A DNA stretch of 64,000 bases, from contig PDHQ01000103.1 of assembly GCA_003339415.1 (NCBI GenBank), forward strand, positions 39,892 to 103,891. Reading direction: 5' to 3'. Both the position numbers and the translations under genes were made by a program. The notes under the pieces are model-generated. The model was given only the letters and a program-made list of their open reading frames with translations. It made no database searches and was not told the DNA's origin. The DNA is from Ophiocordyceps camponoti-saundersi (nom. inval.) (lineage: Eukaryota; Ascomycota; Sordariomycetes; Hypocreales; Ophiocordycipitaceae). Below are positions 53,644 to 64,000 of this stretch, one piece after another. Every line of letters begins with the position of its first letter. Position 1 is the first letter of the stretch.

Positions 53644-53830
53644 CCCCCCCCCCCCCCCCCGCCCCCCCCCCCCCCCCATCGGCAGCCCGCTGTCNNNNNN
53701 NNNNGGAAGCGGGTGCCAGGCCAAGGCCCCCCCCCCCCATCCCCCGCCAGGGGGGAAACCCCCCGGGGAAGGGGGCCCCACAGCCCCCGTTTCCCGTTAG
53801 GATCCCCCCCCCCCCCCCCCTGAAGCAGGC
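53511..53830. repeat. Duplicated contig edges flanking a 10-N gap, with long C-runs
   Basis: A segment at about 53514-53608 (GTGCCAGGCCAA ... GTTTCCCGTTAGGATCC) reappears at about 53713-53805 as a copy in which many other bases are replaced by C or G. Each copy is followed by a long C-run and then a GCAG-CCGCTGT word (53682 and 53824). The N's at 53695-53704 sit between them. This is best explained by failed merging of two contig ends across a poly-C tract, not by a biological duplication. Confidence 0.85.
53695..53704. other. Assembly gap (10 N)
   Basis: Ten consecutive ambiguous bases; true gap size unknown and possibly negative. Confidence 0.99.
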
Positions 53831-54376
53831 CGCTGTGGGTCCTCCTCGCCCAAAGGCAGCAGTCCAACAGTGTAGGTGGCTCGAGGTAGGCCCTCCAGGT
53901 CAGCCACGGCTCTTTGTACGGCCCTATTCTCCCAGGCATTCATTCGTTCACCCGGCCTCTCTTTTCGTCCATCTTCGTCATTCCAGCCTCCAGAAAGAGA
54001 GGAGAGGGAAAAAAACACACGTCTCACACGAGTCACACCCAGATCAGCCGCCCTCACTTCCCCTCTCGCTTCCTCTCACTCTCACTCACCCACTCACTCA
54101 CCCGCTCACTCACTCACTCTCTCCCTCTCCTCCTCTCACTCACCCGGTCCCTTTTTTCGGTCTCGATCATCCAAGTCAGCATCCGTTCGTCAGCTGGAAA
54201 TCACGCGCCCGCGTCTGCCGCTCGTTCCCTCAAACAGATCCCTCTCCCGCTCATCTCCCCTTTCATCGTTCAGTTTCGCCTCGCCGCGACGTCGATTCAC
54301 GCATGATTATCGTATAACCCGGCGAAAACCCTTCTCGCTATCACTGGCCTCGTCTACATTCAAGGACTCTGCAGCC
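53831..54376. other. Promoter/5' region of the GH76 gene
   Basis: No gene. CTCAC/CACTC-rich tract at about 54060-54150 with repeated TCACTCAC units, typical of a fungal promoter or leader. Confidence 0.5.
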
Positions 54377-55916
54377 ATGAGGTCCGTCGCGCTGCTGGCG
54401 GCCATCGGCCTTGTCAGCGCCCAGCAGTCCTCTTTCTCTGTCCAGTCAGACGGTACGTGAATCAGCCTCGACGCCCTCATCCCTCAGCCACTCACTTACC
54501 TTTTTCCGTTTTCGGCAGATGCCATCAAGCAAACCGCCAGCACACTCGCCTGGGACATGCTGCAATACTACAAGGGAAACCTCACGGGTCAGACGCCCGG
54601 CATCCTTCCTGGTCCGCCGCCGGCCGGCGACTATTACTGGTGGGAGGGCGGTGCCATGTGGGGGACTCTGATCGACTATTGGGCCTGGACTGGCGACTCG
54701 TCCTATAACAAAGAGATCATGGACGCTATGCAATGGCAGGTCGGCGTCAATAAGGATTACATGCCGCACAACGTCACCGCCTCGCTAGGAAACGACGACC
54801 AGGGCTTCTGGGGCATGTCGGCCATGCTGGCGGCCGAGAACAAATTCCCTGACCCGCCGTCGGACAAGCCGCAGTGGTTGGCTCTGGCCCAGGCCGTCTT
54901 CAACACCCAGGCCAGCCCAGACCGGCACGACCAGACATGCGGTGGCGGCCTACGCTGGCAGATTCCTTTTGCCAATAACGGTTATAACTACAAAAACAGT
55001 ACGTCCCACCCCGTAACGGACTTGGGGATCTCGCCGCTAACTCAATAGGCATTGCCAACGGGTGCTTCTTTAACCTCGGCGCGCGCCTCGCCCGCTACAC
55101 CAATAATGCCACCTACTCAGACTGGGCCGAAAAGACGTGGGACTGGATGGAGAAGATTGGCTTCATCGATCCGCAAACCTACGCCATCTACGACGGTGCA
55201 AATATCGGAACCGAATGCAGGGACATCAACAAGGCGCAGTTTTCATATAATAACGGCGTCTTTGCCCAAGGCGCGGCCTTTATGTATAACTACGTAAGCC
55301 TCTCCGTTTTCTCTATTCGTGTCCTTTTTTTTTTCGCTAACGTTATCGCCAGACCAATGGGGACCAGGTGTGGAAAGACAGGACGGCGAAGCTAGTAGAT
55401 CGCGGACTCAAGACGTTTTTCCCCAACGGCATCGCGATGGAACCTTCGTGTGAGAACATCAACACGTGTACGACGGACATGATTACGTTCAAAGGCTTCG
55501 TGCACCGGTGGTACTCGGTCATCACGCAGGTGGCGCCCTTTACGGCGGCGCAGATCAAGCCCGTGCTCAAGAAGTCGACCGAGGCGGCCATCAAGCAGTG
55601 CACGGGCGGCGCCATGAGCCGGCAATGCGGCTTCAAGTGGGCGACGGGGTCGTTTGACGGCAAGACGGGGGCGGGTCAGGAGATGTCGGTGCTGGCGGCC
55701 GTGTCGTCGCTGCTGATCGACAGTGCCAAGCCGCCGGTGACGGCCAAGTCGGGCGGCACGTCGGAGGGGAACCCGGACGCCGGCGGGGCGGGCGACGATT
55801 TCCGCAAGCAGAGCAGGCCCATCACGACGGGCGACAAGGCCGGCGCCAGCATCCTGACCTTGTTGGTCTTGGGGTCTGCCTGCGGCGTCTTTGGCTGGAT
55901 GAGCTTTGGGGTTTGA
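54377..55916 (+). CDS. GPI-anchored GH76 alpha-1,6-mannanase (DFG5/DCW1 family)
   Basis: Cross-links the glycan of GPI proteins to cell-wall glucan; essential as a pair in yeast. Four exons (54377-54452, 54519-54998, 55049-55293, 55353-55916) give 454 residues. A signal peptide ([15 protein letters not shown]) precedes the (alpha/alpha)6 domain. Hallmarks are [10 protein letters not shown], the catalytic Asp-Asp pair at residues 118-119 (Gly-Asn-Asp-Asp-Gln-Gly-Phe-Trp-Gly), [10 protein letters not shown] and Phe-Lys-Gly-Phe-x-His-Arg-Trp. The C-terminus is a Gly/Ser-rich linker and a hydrophobic GPI signal ([10 protein letters not shown]). All introns are GT-AG with a CAG or TAG acceptor. 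Confidence 0.95.
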
Positions 55917-57675
55917 GGGCAAGAGAGGTGGAAAAGAGGCTGACGATGACGATTCGAATCCAAACCAACAAATAGCACGCGATATACCTTGGCATGCGCG
56001 ACGATAGCGCGAAAGGGGGTGGACGACATTTTAACTCTGCATCTGGGGCGTCGAGGCTGTGATTATGTATCTACTTTTCTGGTTTCTGGTGGAAGGGAGG
56101 GGAGGAGGGAAAAGGGCTCGAAGGAAGGGTTATTTTTTGACTTGATCTCCTTCTTCTTGTTGTCTTTTTCTTCTTCTGCTTCTTCTTCTTCTTCTTCATT
56201 ATCATTCTAAGGGTAGCTTTTTTTCTTTTTGGCTTGTCGATTTTCAGCTGCCGAAATTGAGAGCAGTTTCGGCATTGAAGCCTCATGCAAGCCTTTCTCA
56301 AAAAGCTCCTCATCGATCGATGGCACGCAGTGATAGGACGGGCAGAGAAGTCCCGTCCGTGTAACAGTCATATGACGACGATAATACGAGAGACGGACGG
56401 GGGGGGAGACGGACTTGCATGACAGCGCGGCAACGACAACGAAGAGGCGCCACCGTCTGTATACATACATATGTTTGTCTTCTGTTTACGAGCCCGTCGA
56501 AAAAAAAGGGAGACGTACGGCGAAATTGAAGGGGGGGAGTGAGAAGGTGGGAAAAAGGGCAAAAAAGAAAAAAGGTAGTCGGTGGCTTTTTTTTTTGGTT
56601 TCCATATCGTAATGATAACTCGGTAAGTAGGCGCGTGACCTTGGATAAGTTGAAGGGGGGTGGAAAAGGGGGGGAACGGATGGGTGGCGAGGGAGGAGAG
56701 GCTCGTGACTTTTTGTGAAGTGAAGGAAGAGTCGAGTTCATTCGTTCGCTTGGTTTTGGTTTGGGAAACGGTTGGTGAGAAGCTGAAAGAGGAGGATGGT
56801 ATAACTCTTGTGTTGAGGTGTAAGTAAGCCTGTATAAGAAAGAGGCTTTGAAGAGGATGGATGATGCCGCCTTGTCTTTTCAGATGGCTATGCCTGAGCT
56901 GCAGGTGACCGGTTCAGGATATGCGAGTACATATAAGCATACATATGCCTATCCGTATATCCGTATACTAACCTACCTACTATTCACTGCATGGCCTCCT
57001 CCTCCCATTACACACCTACCTACCTACATACATGTAAGTATGCCTATGCTTTCCACCTCGAACCAAACAGCAGAAGACAACCAATACAAAAGCCATGGTG
57101 TAACCTGATCGCGATGGTAAGACGAAGCCACGAAACAGCGTCGTCTACTAATCACAGATACTCGCCCCTGCGGCCTCCTCAAAGGAGATGTGGTGGCTGA
57201 GATTGGCTGTTCGTGACGACGAGGCTTGGGGATTTTTGATAGGTTGGTTGGTTGGTTTGGGCTTTTTTTCGATCTTGGGCTTGGGAGACGATGGGGTCGA
57301 GGGCTCTTTGTTTCCATCATCGGGCTGTTTTTGGTCGATCTGTGTGCGACGAGGGAGGTTTGACTGATGGGAGGGTTTGAGGGCTGAAGCCATCGCCAGT
57401 ATGTATACGGATACCTACCTACCTAGTACTACCTACACACCTACCTACCTACTGCCTACCTGCATACCTCTACCCTACTACCACCTTGTTAGCACATGGG
57501 AAACATGGTCCGTCTCTTCATCACCTTTTAAGAATCAAGTGTTTCCCCTTTCCCCCTTCCTCTTCCACTTACACCCAAGATATCCATCCACTCACCCCTT
57601 ATCCCATCAACCTCTCCATCTCCCTACCAACCTTACCCATCTCATCCACCAACAAAACCCACACTCCTCTCCACA
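55917..57675. other. Intergenic region between GH76 and PAR32-like genes
   Basis: Mostly low-complexity: CTT repeats (56150-56200), G-runs (about 56400, 56530), and CTACCTACC clusters at 57410-57470. It holds one possible small minus-strand gene at 57148-57393, described separately. Confidence 0.5.
57148..57393 (-). CDS. Possible small Lys/Pro-rich protein (81 residues)
   Basis: ATG to stop without introns. Residues 1-60 are polar, rich in Pro, Lys, Ser and Gln; the C-terminus (Asn-Leu-Ser-His-His-Ile-Ser-Phe-Glu-Glu-Ala-Ala-Gly-Ala) looks like a short amphipathic helix that could be a conserved motif. It lies on the opposite strand to the PAR32-like gene and is divergent from it, with 280 nt between start codons. 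No family recognised. It could be a chance ORF in a pyrimidine-rich region, but the composition is more protein-like than its neighbours. Confidence 0.35.
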   Translation of the reverse strand: MASALKPSHQSNLPRRTQIDQKQPDDGNKEPSTPSSPKPKIEKKPKPTNQPIKNPQASSSRTANLSHHISFEEAAGASICD

Positions 57676-58146
57676 ATGACAACCTCATCAAAATCATCCA
57701 CCCGCTCCTCCCTCTCCTCAACCTCAAGCCAAAGGATCCGCTACGGCCGCGGCGGCGCAGGCAACGTCGTCACCGCCGAATCCTCCCCCCCGACCGTGAC
57801 CTCTCCCCCGCCGCCCGCCCCCTACCGAGCAGCGTTCCACACCGGCATCGGCGGAGCAGGAAACGTCTGTCGACGGTCTTCACCGCCGTCTTCTTCATCG
57901 TCGTCGTCATCGTCTTCTTTGTCTTCGTCGCCACGTATGACGCAGTCGTCGTCGACGTCTTCGCTGAAGAAACCACCTCCCGCCGTCGCCTTCTGCGGTA
58001 GAGGCGGCGCCGGAAATATCTACACGGCCGGGTCCGTCAAGAGTTCTGCTTCGTCCATCTCGTACTTCTCTGGGGCGCGGAAGAGTGAAAAGGGGGACGG
58101 TTATGAAAAGTCGTGTGCCAAGCAAGGTTCGACATGGCCGAAATGA
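57676..58146 (+). CDS. PAR32-like DUF3602 protein
   Basis: A 156-residue disordered protein with three copies of a Gly-Gly-Ala-Gly-Asn motif: Gly-Arg-Gly-Gly-Ala-Gly-Asn-Val (near residue 24), Gly-Ile-Gly-Gly-Ala-Gly-Asn-Val (near 57) and Gly-Arg-Gly-Gly-Ala-Gly-Asn-Ile (near 108). These repeats define the DUF3602 family, whose yeast member Par32 is phosphorylated when TORC1 is inhibited and restrains ammonium transporters. Long Ser runs (about ten in a row near residue 70) and many Ser-Pro or Ser-Ser-Thr sites fit multisite phosphorylation. No introns are needed. An extended CA-rich leader precedes the ATG. The regulatory role in nitrogen signalling is taken from the yeast relative. Confidence 0.88.
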   Translation: MTTSSKSSTRSSLSSTSSQRIRYGRGGAGNVVTAESSPPTVTSPPPPAPYRAAFHTGIGGAGNVCRRSSPPSSSSSSSSSSLSSSPRMTQSSSTSSLKKPPPAVAFCGRGGAGNIYTAGSVKSSASSISYFSGARKSEKGDGYEKSCAKQGSTWPK

Positions 58147-58594
58147 AGGGGAGAAGAGCAAGGAGAGGAACTCATCATGAGTTCAAGGGACGTTTAAAGC
58201 GGTAAACAGATTCACGCATAAATCAAATCACTGACGACGACTTCTACCATCTTTGTGTTCCTCTCATCTTATTCTATACACTTGTAGTTGTAGCAGAGTT
58301 GCGTAAAGGGGGAGCGGGAGGTTACAGAGGCTCTTCGTTCAGCTGGCTTTCTTCCCTGCACCATATCAGACAACACACCGTTGGGTTGCTTCGCTTCGTC
58401 TTGAGAAAAAAAGAGACGGGACCTGCTTCTATGCCTGCATGCCTCCGTCTCGCAAGAGATGAGTGATCCACCGGGGCGTTTTGTCCCGTTCCAAAGTTTC
58501 CATTCATCTCATAGGGGAATTCGCAAGGAAGGACAGAAAAGGAAAGGAAAGGAAAGAAAGAAAAGTCGTGCACAAACGGGTATCTGCTGCTTCT

Positions 58595-58627
<33 letters not shown>

Positions 58628-58703
58628 GCTTCTTCTTCTCCTCCTTCTCCTTCTTCTTCTCTACCTTCTTCTTCTACTTCTTCATCTGCTTCTCCTCTTC
58701 AAG

Positions 58704-58740
<37 letters not shown>

Positions 58741-58786
58741 ACCCCTGCCCCGCGCTTCTACATACAGCCAGCCCCACGACGGTCTA
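58147..58786. other. Intergenic region with CTT array and 37-nt C-run
   Basis: Holds a (CTT)n tract at about 58590-58690 with interruptions and a C-run at 58704-58740, just past the ARP1 stop. Frames through it translate as Ser, Phe or Pro runs and are not genes. Confidence 0.6.
58704..58740. repeat. Poly-C run of 37 nt
   Basis: Uninterrupted C-run directly after the (CTT)n tract, before a short run to ACCCCTGCCCC; probably length-variable and error-prone. Confidence 0.9.
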
Positions 58787-60084
58787 TCATGTAAACTTGG
58801 TGTGGATTATGTCCGGGTTCTCGTGCCAGTCGTCGATGCTCACCCACATTTTGCGAAAGGTGCTTAGCCCGGCTAGGATGCTCCCTCCGATCCACGTCGA
58901 ATACTTGCGCTCCGGTGGCGCAAAGATCTTGATGCGCATGCCCTTGACCGCCAGCCGCTGAAGCTCCGTCAGCAGCCGGTCGCCGAATCCCTTGGTCAGC
59001 GTGCTGCCGCCTGACAGAACAATGTTGCCGTATAGCGACTTGCGCAGGTCCAGGTCCGTCCGTCCGATTGCGTCAACCGTCATCTGGTGAACCCCGGGAT
59101 ACTCGAGCCCAATCAGCTCCGGCTCGAACAGTATCTCGGGGGCCCTGAAGCGTTCTGAGCCAATCTGTGTCTTGCGTCAGCGGCGTCCCCCCCCCCCCCC
59201 CCCTTTTTACTCCTCTTCCCCTTCACATGGCTTACCTTGAGCTTATGACCGTCCGGTAAGATATATTCGGCGAACCTATTGTCGTTGGGCTTGACTCCAA
59301 TCCAATCCCTCTCCTCTTTTCGCGGGTCAAGGGCTACGTAGGCGACGCTCTCCTTGATCAGACGTACCACCTCCTTCTCGGCGCTGGTGTGGAAAACGTA
59401 GCCGCTCTTGCGCAGCAGCGTTTGTAGGTGTTCTGTCACGTCGCGCCCCGCCACGTCTATCCGACGGATGCTGCTCGGCATGGCGAAGCCCTCGTATACG
59501 GGCACCGCATGCGATACGCCATCGCCGGAGTCGAGCACGATGCCCGTCGTTCGACCGCTGGCATAAAGAGACAAGACGGCCTGGATCGATGTATGCAGCG
59601 CCGGCACGTTGAACGTCTCGAACAGGATCTGAGCCGCCGTATCACGGTTGCTCCGCGGGTTCAACGGCGGTTCCGTCAACAGGACCGGATGCTGAGGCCA
59701 AAAAAAAATTCAGCGACCTTTCGAGAGAGATCGCCGATGATGACGATGACGACGACGACGACGACGACGACGAACCTCTTCACTGAGCGTCTTGAGGCCT
59801 TCGCCGTAGATGAATTCCCATATGCGCTCCATGTCGTCCCAGTCTGTGACGATGCCGTGCTCAAGTGGGTAATGGATCTTGAGCAAGCCCCGAAGCTCGT
59901 TGGCCGCCTTCTGACCGATAAAGACATCGCCCTCGAGAGCACCGGCTAGCACACGCAGATGCTTCGGGCGGCCGACCCACGAGGGGAACACGCACTTGGG
60001 CAGGTCGTCGCCAGCGAAACCGGCGCGGATGGTGCCGGAGCCATTGTCCAGCACAATAGGCGCGTTGTGGAGCGTTTCCGGCAT
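58787..60084 (-). CDS. ARP1: Actin-related protein ARP1 (centractin)
   Basis: Forms the short filament of dynactin, needed for dynein-driven nuclear and organelle movement in hyphae (Neurospora ro-4). Exons 60084-59776, 59691-59236 and 59164-58787 (stop included) encode 380 residues, the standard length. Actin-fold motifs: phosphate-1 loop [15 protein letters not shown], phosphate-2 loop [10 protein letters not shown], adenosine-binding Val-Leu-Ser-Gly-Gly-Ser-Thr-Leu and [24 protein letters not shown] and the first loops match ARP1 more than actin. Intron 1 carries a GTC/ATC trinucleotide run near 59750-59775; intron 2 has a run of about 17 G on the coding strand. Confidence 0.96.
59736..59775. 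repeat. GAC/GTC trinucleotide run in ARP1 intron 1
   Basis: A run of GAC triplets (GTC on the coding strand) with some GAT interruptions lies directly after the 5' splice site GTTCGT of ARP1 intron 1. Confidence 0.8.
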
Positions 60085-60634
60085 GGTTCTCGGACGCGGA
60101 GCGGCGGCGGCGGCGGCTCAGCGCCGAGGGGGCAAGGCAGAGATGGGCTTTTGCAAAGCGTCAGCCAGCTTGAAGCGCCATCGCAATCACACCAACCTTG
60201 TCGACTGATCGGGCTCGACACTACAAAAGGCAGGCCAAGCAGATGCTTACGTCATATATCACGTGCGCGTGTTTTCTTATTTCGCCTTTGCCGGGTTTCC
60301 CCCTGACTATTTATTTTCCCTGCCTGAGGCAACAAAAGTAAACCACTTTAAAATTCGTGCCGCGCGTTGGTTACGCGTGTCTCTCCCTCCCCAAGGACCG
60401 CGTCTCGACGTGTCCTCGGTTACTGAGGGGAAAAAAAAAACTCCTCCCTCGGCTCATCGCAATCTTAGCCGAAGGTGACCCCTTGCCTCCGTTCATCCTT
60501 TTGCCTCGTCCTCCCAAACGCGACGTTCCCATGTTGGTCTCAACAGAATAACCATCGCCGCCTCGTCCTCACTTGCTTCTGTTTTTTCCCCTTGTTGTCT
60601 GGATGGACGACTGTTGAACAAAGCCGTCATCATC
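60085..60634. promoter_or_regulatory. Divergent promoter region of ARP1 and the MBP1-like gene
   Basis: About 550 nt separate the two start codons. No gene. Contains ACGCGT at about 60374 (in GGTTACGCGTGTC), which matches the MluI cell-cycle box bound by MBF; autoregulation of the adjacent APSES gene is therefore possible but unproven. Confidence 0.45.
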
Positions 60635-62893
60635 ATGGGCAAGGGTAATCCAGCCGGTTCGGGTATCTACAGTGGCACATATAGTGGGGTGAGCTTCGTC
60701 TTCTCCGGCTCGGACCACTCCTCGCTTACGCTCTCGGCCTTCAGATACCCGTCTATGAATTCCAATTTGGTGAAGAACTCAAGGAGCATGTGATGCGAAG
60801 GAGGCGCGACAACTGGATCAATGCCACACATATCCTCAAGGCCGCCGGCTTCGACAAGCCTGCCCGCACACGCATCCTCGAACGAGATGTGCAAAAGGAC
60901 CTGCACGAGAAAATCCAGGGCGGATACGGCAAATATCAAGGTTTGTACTTTGCTTCTTGCCGCTCTGCTTTCGACGGCTAACAATCGTTCGTCAGGCACC
61001 TGGATCCCACTCGACGCCGGCGAGGCTCTGGCCCACCGCCATAACGTCTACGAGCGTCTCCGTCCCATCTTCGAGTACGTGCCGGGAAACGAAAGCCCGC
61101 CGCCGGCGCCCAGACACGCCACCAAACCCAAGGCCTTCAAGACCCGGCCGCCTTCGTCCGGCCCGAAATGGGCTGCTGCCTCGAAAGCGCCGCCGCCGCC
61201 ACCGCCGCCGCCGCCGCCCGTGACGCAGAATGCGCCGCACGCTTCTTCGGGCGGCCCCGCCCTGGTGCACGACGACTGCGACAACGGCTCGGTCGTGATG
61301 GGCGACGAGGACACACCGGATAATCTCACGGTGGCCTCGGCCTCGTACATGGCCGACGACGACCGCTACGACATGTCGCACATGTCGACGGGCCACCGCA
61401 AGCGCAAGCGCGAAGACCTCACGGGCCAGCAGCACGGCGTCTACGGCGACGAGCTGCTGGATTACTTTCTGCTTTCTAGAAACGAGCGGCCAGCCGTGAA
61501 GCCGGAGCCGCCTCCCAACTTTCAGCCCAACTGGCCCATCGACGCCGACAACCACACGGCGCTTCACTGGGCGTCGGCCATGGGCGACGTCGACGTCATC
61601 AAGCAGCTCAAGCGGTTCAACGCTGACGTGACGGTCAAGAACGTCCGCGGCGAGACGCCTCTGATGAGGTCGGTCAACTTTACAAACTGCTACGAGAAGC
61701 AATCCTTCCCGACCGTCATCAAAGAGCTCTTCGACGCGGTCGAGGCCCGCGACAACTCTGGCTGCACCGTCATCCACCACGCGGCGGTGATGATGAACGG
61801 GCGCGTCTTCAGCCCGTCGTGCTCGCGATACTATCTAGATAACATCCTCAACCTGCTACAGGAGACGCTGGATCCGGGCACCTTTCAGCAGCTGCTGGAC
61901 GTGCAAGACGACAAGGGCAACACGGCGCTGCACATGGCGGCGCAACGCAACGCCCGTAAATGCATCCGCGCCCTTCTGGGCCGCAACGCGTCGGTCGACC
62001 TGGCCAACAGCGAGGGTGTCCGAGCAGAAGACCTCATCATGGAGCTCAACGCGGCCAAGAAGGAATGCGGGCCTCAACGGTCGTCGTCGCCCTTTGCGCC
62101 GGACTCTCAGCGGCACGCTTCGTTCCGCGACGCGCTGGCGGCGGAGAAGCTGTCATCGTCTTCGTCATCGTCTTCGTCGTCGCGCAAGCCACAGCCTGCG
62201 CCGCGGCCGGTGACGGCGACGACGACGGCGATGACGACTTCGGCGGCAACATTCCAGTCGGCGGCGGCGCGGACGATCCAGGCGCGCATCTCACCGCTCA
62301 TCGTCGACAAGTTCCAAGAGCTGGCCAAGAGCTACGAGGCCGAATGGCTCGAGAAGCACGCGGCCGAGACGGAAGTGCGGCGGATCCTGGCCAACACGCA
62401 AGCGGAGAACGCGGCGGCCCGGCAGCAGATTGCCGAGCTGGAAGCCCAGCTCGAGCCGGACGAGCAGGCGGCCAAGATGAGCAACGAGGCCAACCTGGCC
62501 AAGCACCAGGTGCTCTCGCTCATAACGCACCAGAACAGGCTGCACGTTCAGCAAGCCGTCGACGGCGACGTCAACAAGCCTTCGGCGGATGCGGAGGAGA
62601 CTTACGAAGAGCGGCTCGCCCTCGCGCGGCAGCTCAGTCAGAGGCTGACGGAGCAGCGGCAGGCCGAGATGGACTACGTCGAGGCCCTCAGCATGGTGGG
62701 CACGGACGACAAGATCGACAAGTTCCGGAAGCTGCTGATGCGGTGTCTGGATCCCTGCGACGGCGAGAATCTGGACGGCAACCTCGACGGCATCATCGAG
62801 ATGATGGAGGAGGAGCGCGATGCGCAGGATCTGGATGGCTGCTCTGGGGTGTCTGTTCTCCCGGAGCCGATGGACCTGATGATGGATGTTTAA
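60635..62893 (+). CDS. MBP1: APSES transcription factor, MBF subunit (MBP1/Res type)
   Basis: DNA-binding subunit of the G1/S MBF/SBF-type complex. Three exons (60635-60688, 60745-60940, 60996-62893) give 715 residues. The KilA-N/APSES domain occupies about residues 18-110: [34 protein letters not shown] and Gly-Thr-Trp-Ile-Pro-Leu. Poly-Pro and a basic Lys-Arg-Lys-Arg signal follow. Ankyrin repeats start at [10 protein letters not shown] near 265 and recur at Lys-Gly-Asn-Thr-Ala-Leu-His-Met-Ala near 390. A Ser run and a long coiled-coil C-terminus (for Swi6-type pairing) complete the family plan. The first intron separates a short N-terminal exon from the APSES domain. Confidence 0.95.
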
Positions 62894-64000
62894 GGGGTGG
62901 GATGTTGCATGTGGTTTGAGAGCCGGAAGGATGAAGAAATACCCCAAGTCTGATACATCTACCTCACGGGCTCGCTATGCTGTCTTTTGATATTCTTTTC
63001 TTCTTTGTCTGTTCCTTTGTTCAGTCGTCGTTTTTGCCTTTGGACTTTTTGTCTATTCTTTCTATATATCTGCTTTTCCCCCCCTTTTTTCTCCTTTTTT
63101 TTTTCTCTTGTGTTTATTTTGCGTACAATGACACGCCTGTGACGACTTTTTTTTTTTCCACTCGTTTTCCGTTCCGTCTGGATTTTTCTCTTTCCTATCG
63201 TGTTTTTTTTTTGCCTAATTGAGAGATGGAGGAGTTTGTCTGCCTTTCGGTTGAATCTTGGAGTGGGAGACTCTGGGGGGACGGTGTGAAGATAGGGGGA
63301 GGGGAAAGGGGGGGGGGTTAAATACACATTTTACAGAGTTACCTACCTAGGTAGGTAGGCACAGAGAGAGAATTGAACATTGATGATGGACTTGATTTAT
63401 TCTCTTGATGTGGAAAATCTGTGGCGAATCGGCGGTGGTTCCGGACATGTTTGAGTGTTTATTGCTCGTGATGTCGATTTCAGGTGTAATATGTGAGGAC
63501 GAATACCGCTGAGGTCTTGATATTAGAGGAGGGAGGAAAGTGAGTAGGTACCTAGGTAGGCTGTCTCGAGGTAAAGGTGAGACTTGTATCCGTAGACGGA
63601 CAGGGCAAGCCGAAGACGCAGCGGTGACACGCCGGACTTGCAGGTCAGCTCGGGCGGGACAGCCGCGCTGAAGTTGCCGAATTGGGCAAGGTGAGATGAG
63701 CGTCTATGTAGGCTACTATCCGTCGATGAGTGCCTTGCCTTGCCGACTAGGTACCTACCTAGACAAAATTCGCGGTTGAAAAGTGAGGCAGGGCTAAAAG
63801 TGGAAAAGAAAGAAGGATGGTATGCGGACGTGTTTTGGCTTCGACTGGCTGAAAGAGGTGTGAGACACGGGCCAGGCCGTCACGAGGAAGGGGGGGGGGG
63901 GGGGGGGGCAGACAGGCTGGTCCGGACTTTCGCCCCGGGAAGAACGACCGAGCGTCGAGGAGGGCAAGACCGAGCGGGCGCGAGGCGGCTTCGGTCGGTG
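62894..64000. other. 3' intergenic region with T-runs, CCTA palindromes and G-run
   Basis: No gene. T-runs at 63080-63210 are likely MBP1 3' UTR. ACCTACCTAGGTAGGTAGG at about 63340-63358 is the cleanest copy of the dispersed palindrome; others lie at about 63547-63560 and 63751-63763. A G-run of about 19 nt ends at 63908. Confidence 0.6.
63340..63358. repeat. Near-perfect palindrome of the CCTA/TAGG family
   Basis: ACCTACCTAGGTAGGTAGG: the two half-sites are inverted around a central CCTAGG, able to form a hairpin or bind a dimeric protein. One of many copies in the window. Confidence 0.8.

Noticed and set aside
53302..53939. Gly- or Pro-rich ORFs across the N gap
   Set aside because: They span ambiguous bases and homopolymer runs and are assembly artefacts.
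54411..54708. Overlapping plus-strand frames near the GH76 start
   Set aside because: Out of frame with the catalytic domain; explained by the first intron of the GH76 gene.
55948..55962. GATTCGAATCC, resembling a tRNA B box
   Set aside because: No A box, acceptor stem or anticodon arm around it. A similar T-loop-like word near 31235 was rejected for the same reason.
58459..58867. ORFs through the CTT and poly-C tract near 58.6 kb
   Set aside because: Phe, Ser or Pro homopolymers from simple repeats.
61960..62919. 319-codon plus-strand ORF within the MBP1-like gene
   Set aside because: Arg/Gly/Ala-rich shadow frame offset from the ankyrin and coiled-coil coding frame.

Overview
This is nuclear DNA of a filamentous ascomycete, most likely a Sordariomycete and probably Hypocreales. 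The evidence is short GT-AG introns of about 50-65 nt, gene-by-gene transcription on both strands, and proteins whose family resemblance is to Pezizomycotina (Mbp1-type APSES factor, PAR32/DUF3602 protein, DFG5/DCW1 mannanase, DUF3824 protein, fungal two-domain ADE2). There are no operons, CRISPR arrays, rRNA genes or convincing tRNA genes. Family assignments were made by reading motifs and joining exons by hand; no database was searched.

Layout. 0-6 kb: the 3' end of a disordered protein, a cysteine-rich secreted-type ORF with a TC microsatellite inside its leader, and ADE2 (AIR carboxylase). 6.6-13.4 kb: an orphan ORF, a DUF89/ARMT1 phosphatase (six exons), a stand-alone thioesterase, and a divergent pair made of a putative mitochondrial protein and mitochondrial ClpP. 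14.5-21.6 kb: a secreted M43 metalloprotease, a small cysteine-rich secreted protein, GINS subunit PSF3, a membrane protein and a C2H2 zinc-finger protein. 24-28 kb: homocitrate synthase (lysine) and acetolactate synthase small subunit (branched-chain amino acids). 29.3 kb: a 34-codon gene for an a-factor-type lipopeptide mating pheromone. 31.4-42.2 kb: RNA polymerase I subunit RPA43, complex I subunit NDUFB7/B18, splicing helicase PRP2, ER-lumenal DnaJ SCJ1 and a DUF3824 scaffold protein. 42.2-46.7 kb: a gene-free region packed with short palindromic repeats. 46.7-51.7 kb: a GPI-type cell-wall protein, a small secreted protein and ERV41. 53.5-53.8 kb: a scaffolding gap with a duplicated edge. 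54.4-62.9 kb: GH76 mannanase DFG5/DCW1, PAR32-like protein, actin-related protein ARP1 and an MBP1-like APSES transcription factor.

The genes are mostly unrelated housekeeping functions. Themes are amino-acid and purine synthesis (ADE2, LYS20, ILV6), mitochondria (ClpP, its divergent neighbour, NDUFB7, ILV6), and a sizeable secreted or cell-surface set (2.2, 14.5, 16.3, 46.8, 49.6 and 54.4 kb). The most notable finds are the pheromone gene, a GC-AG intron, microexons of 16 and 19 nt, a recurring GTCGGT 5' splice site, and the microsatellite-encoded signal segment lacking an ATG.
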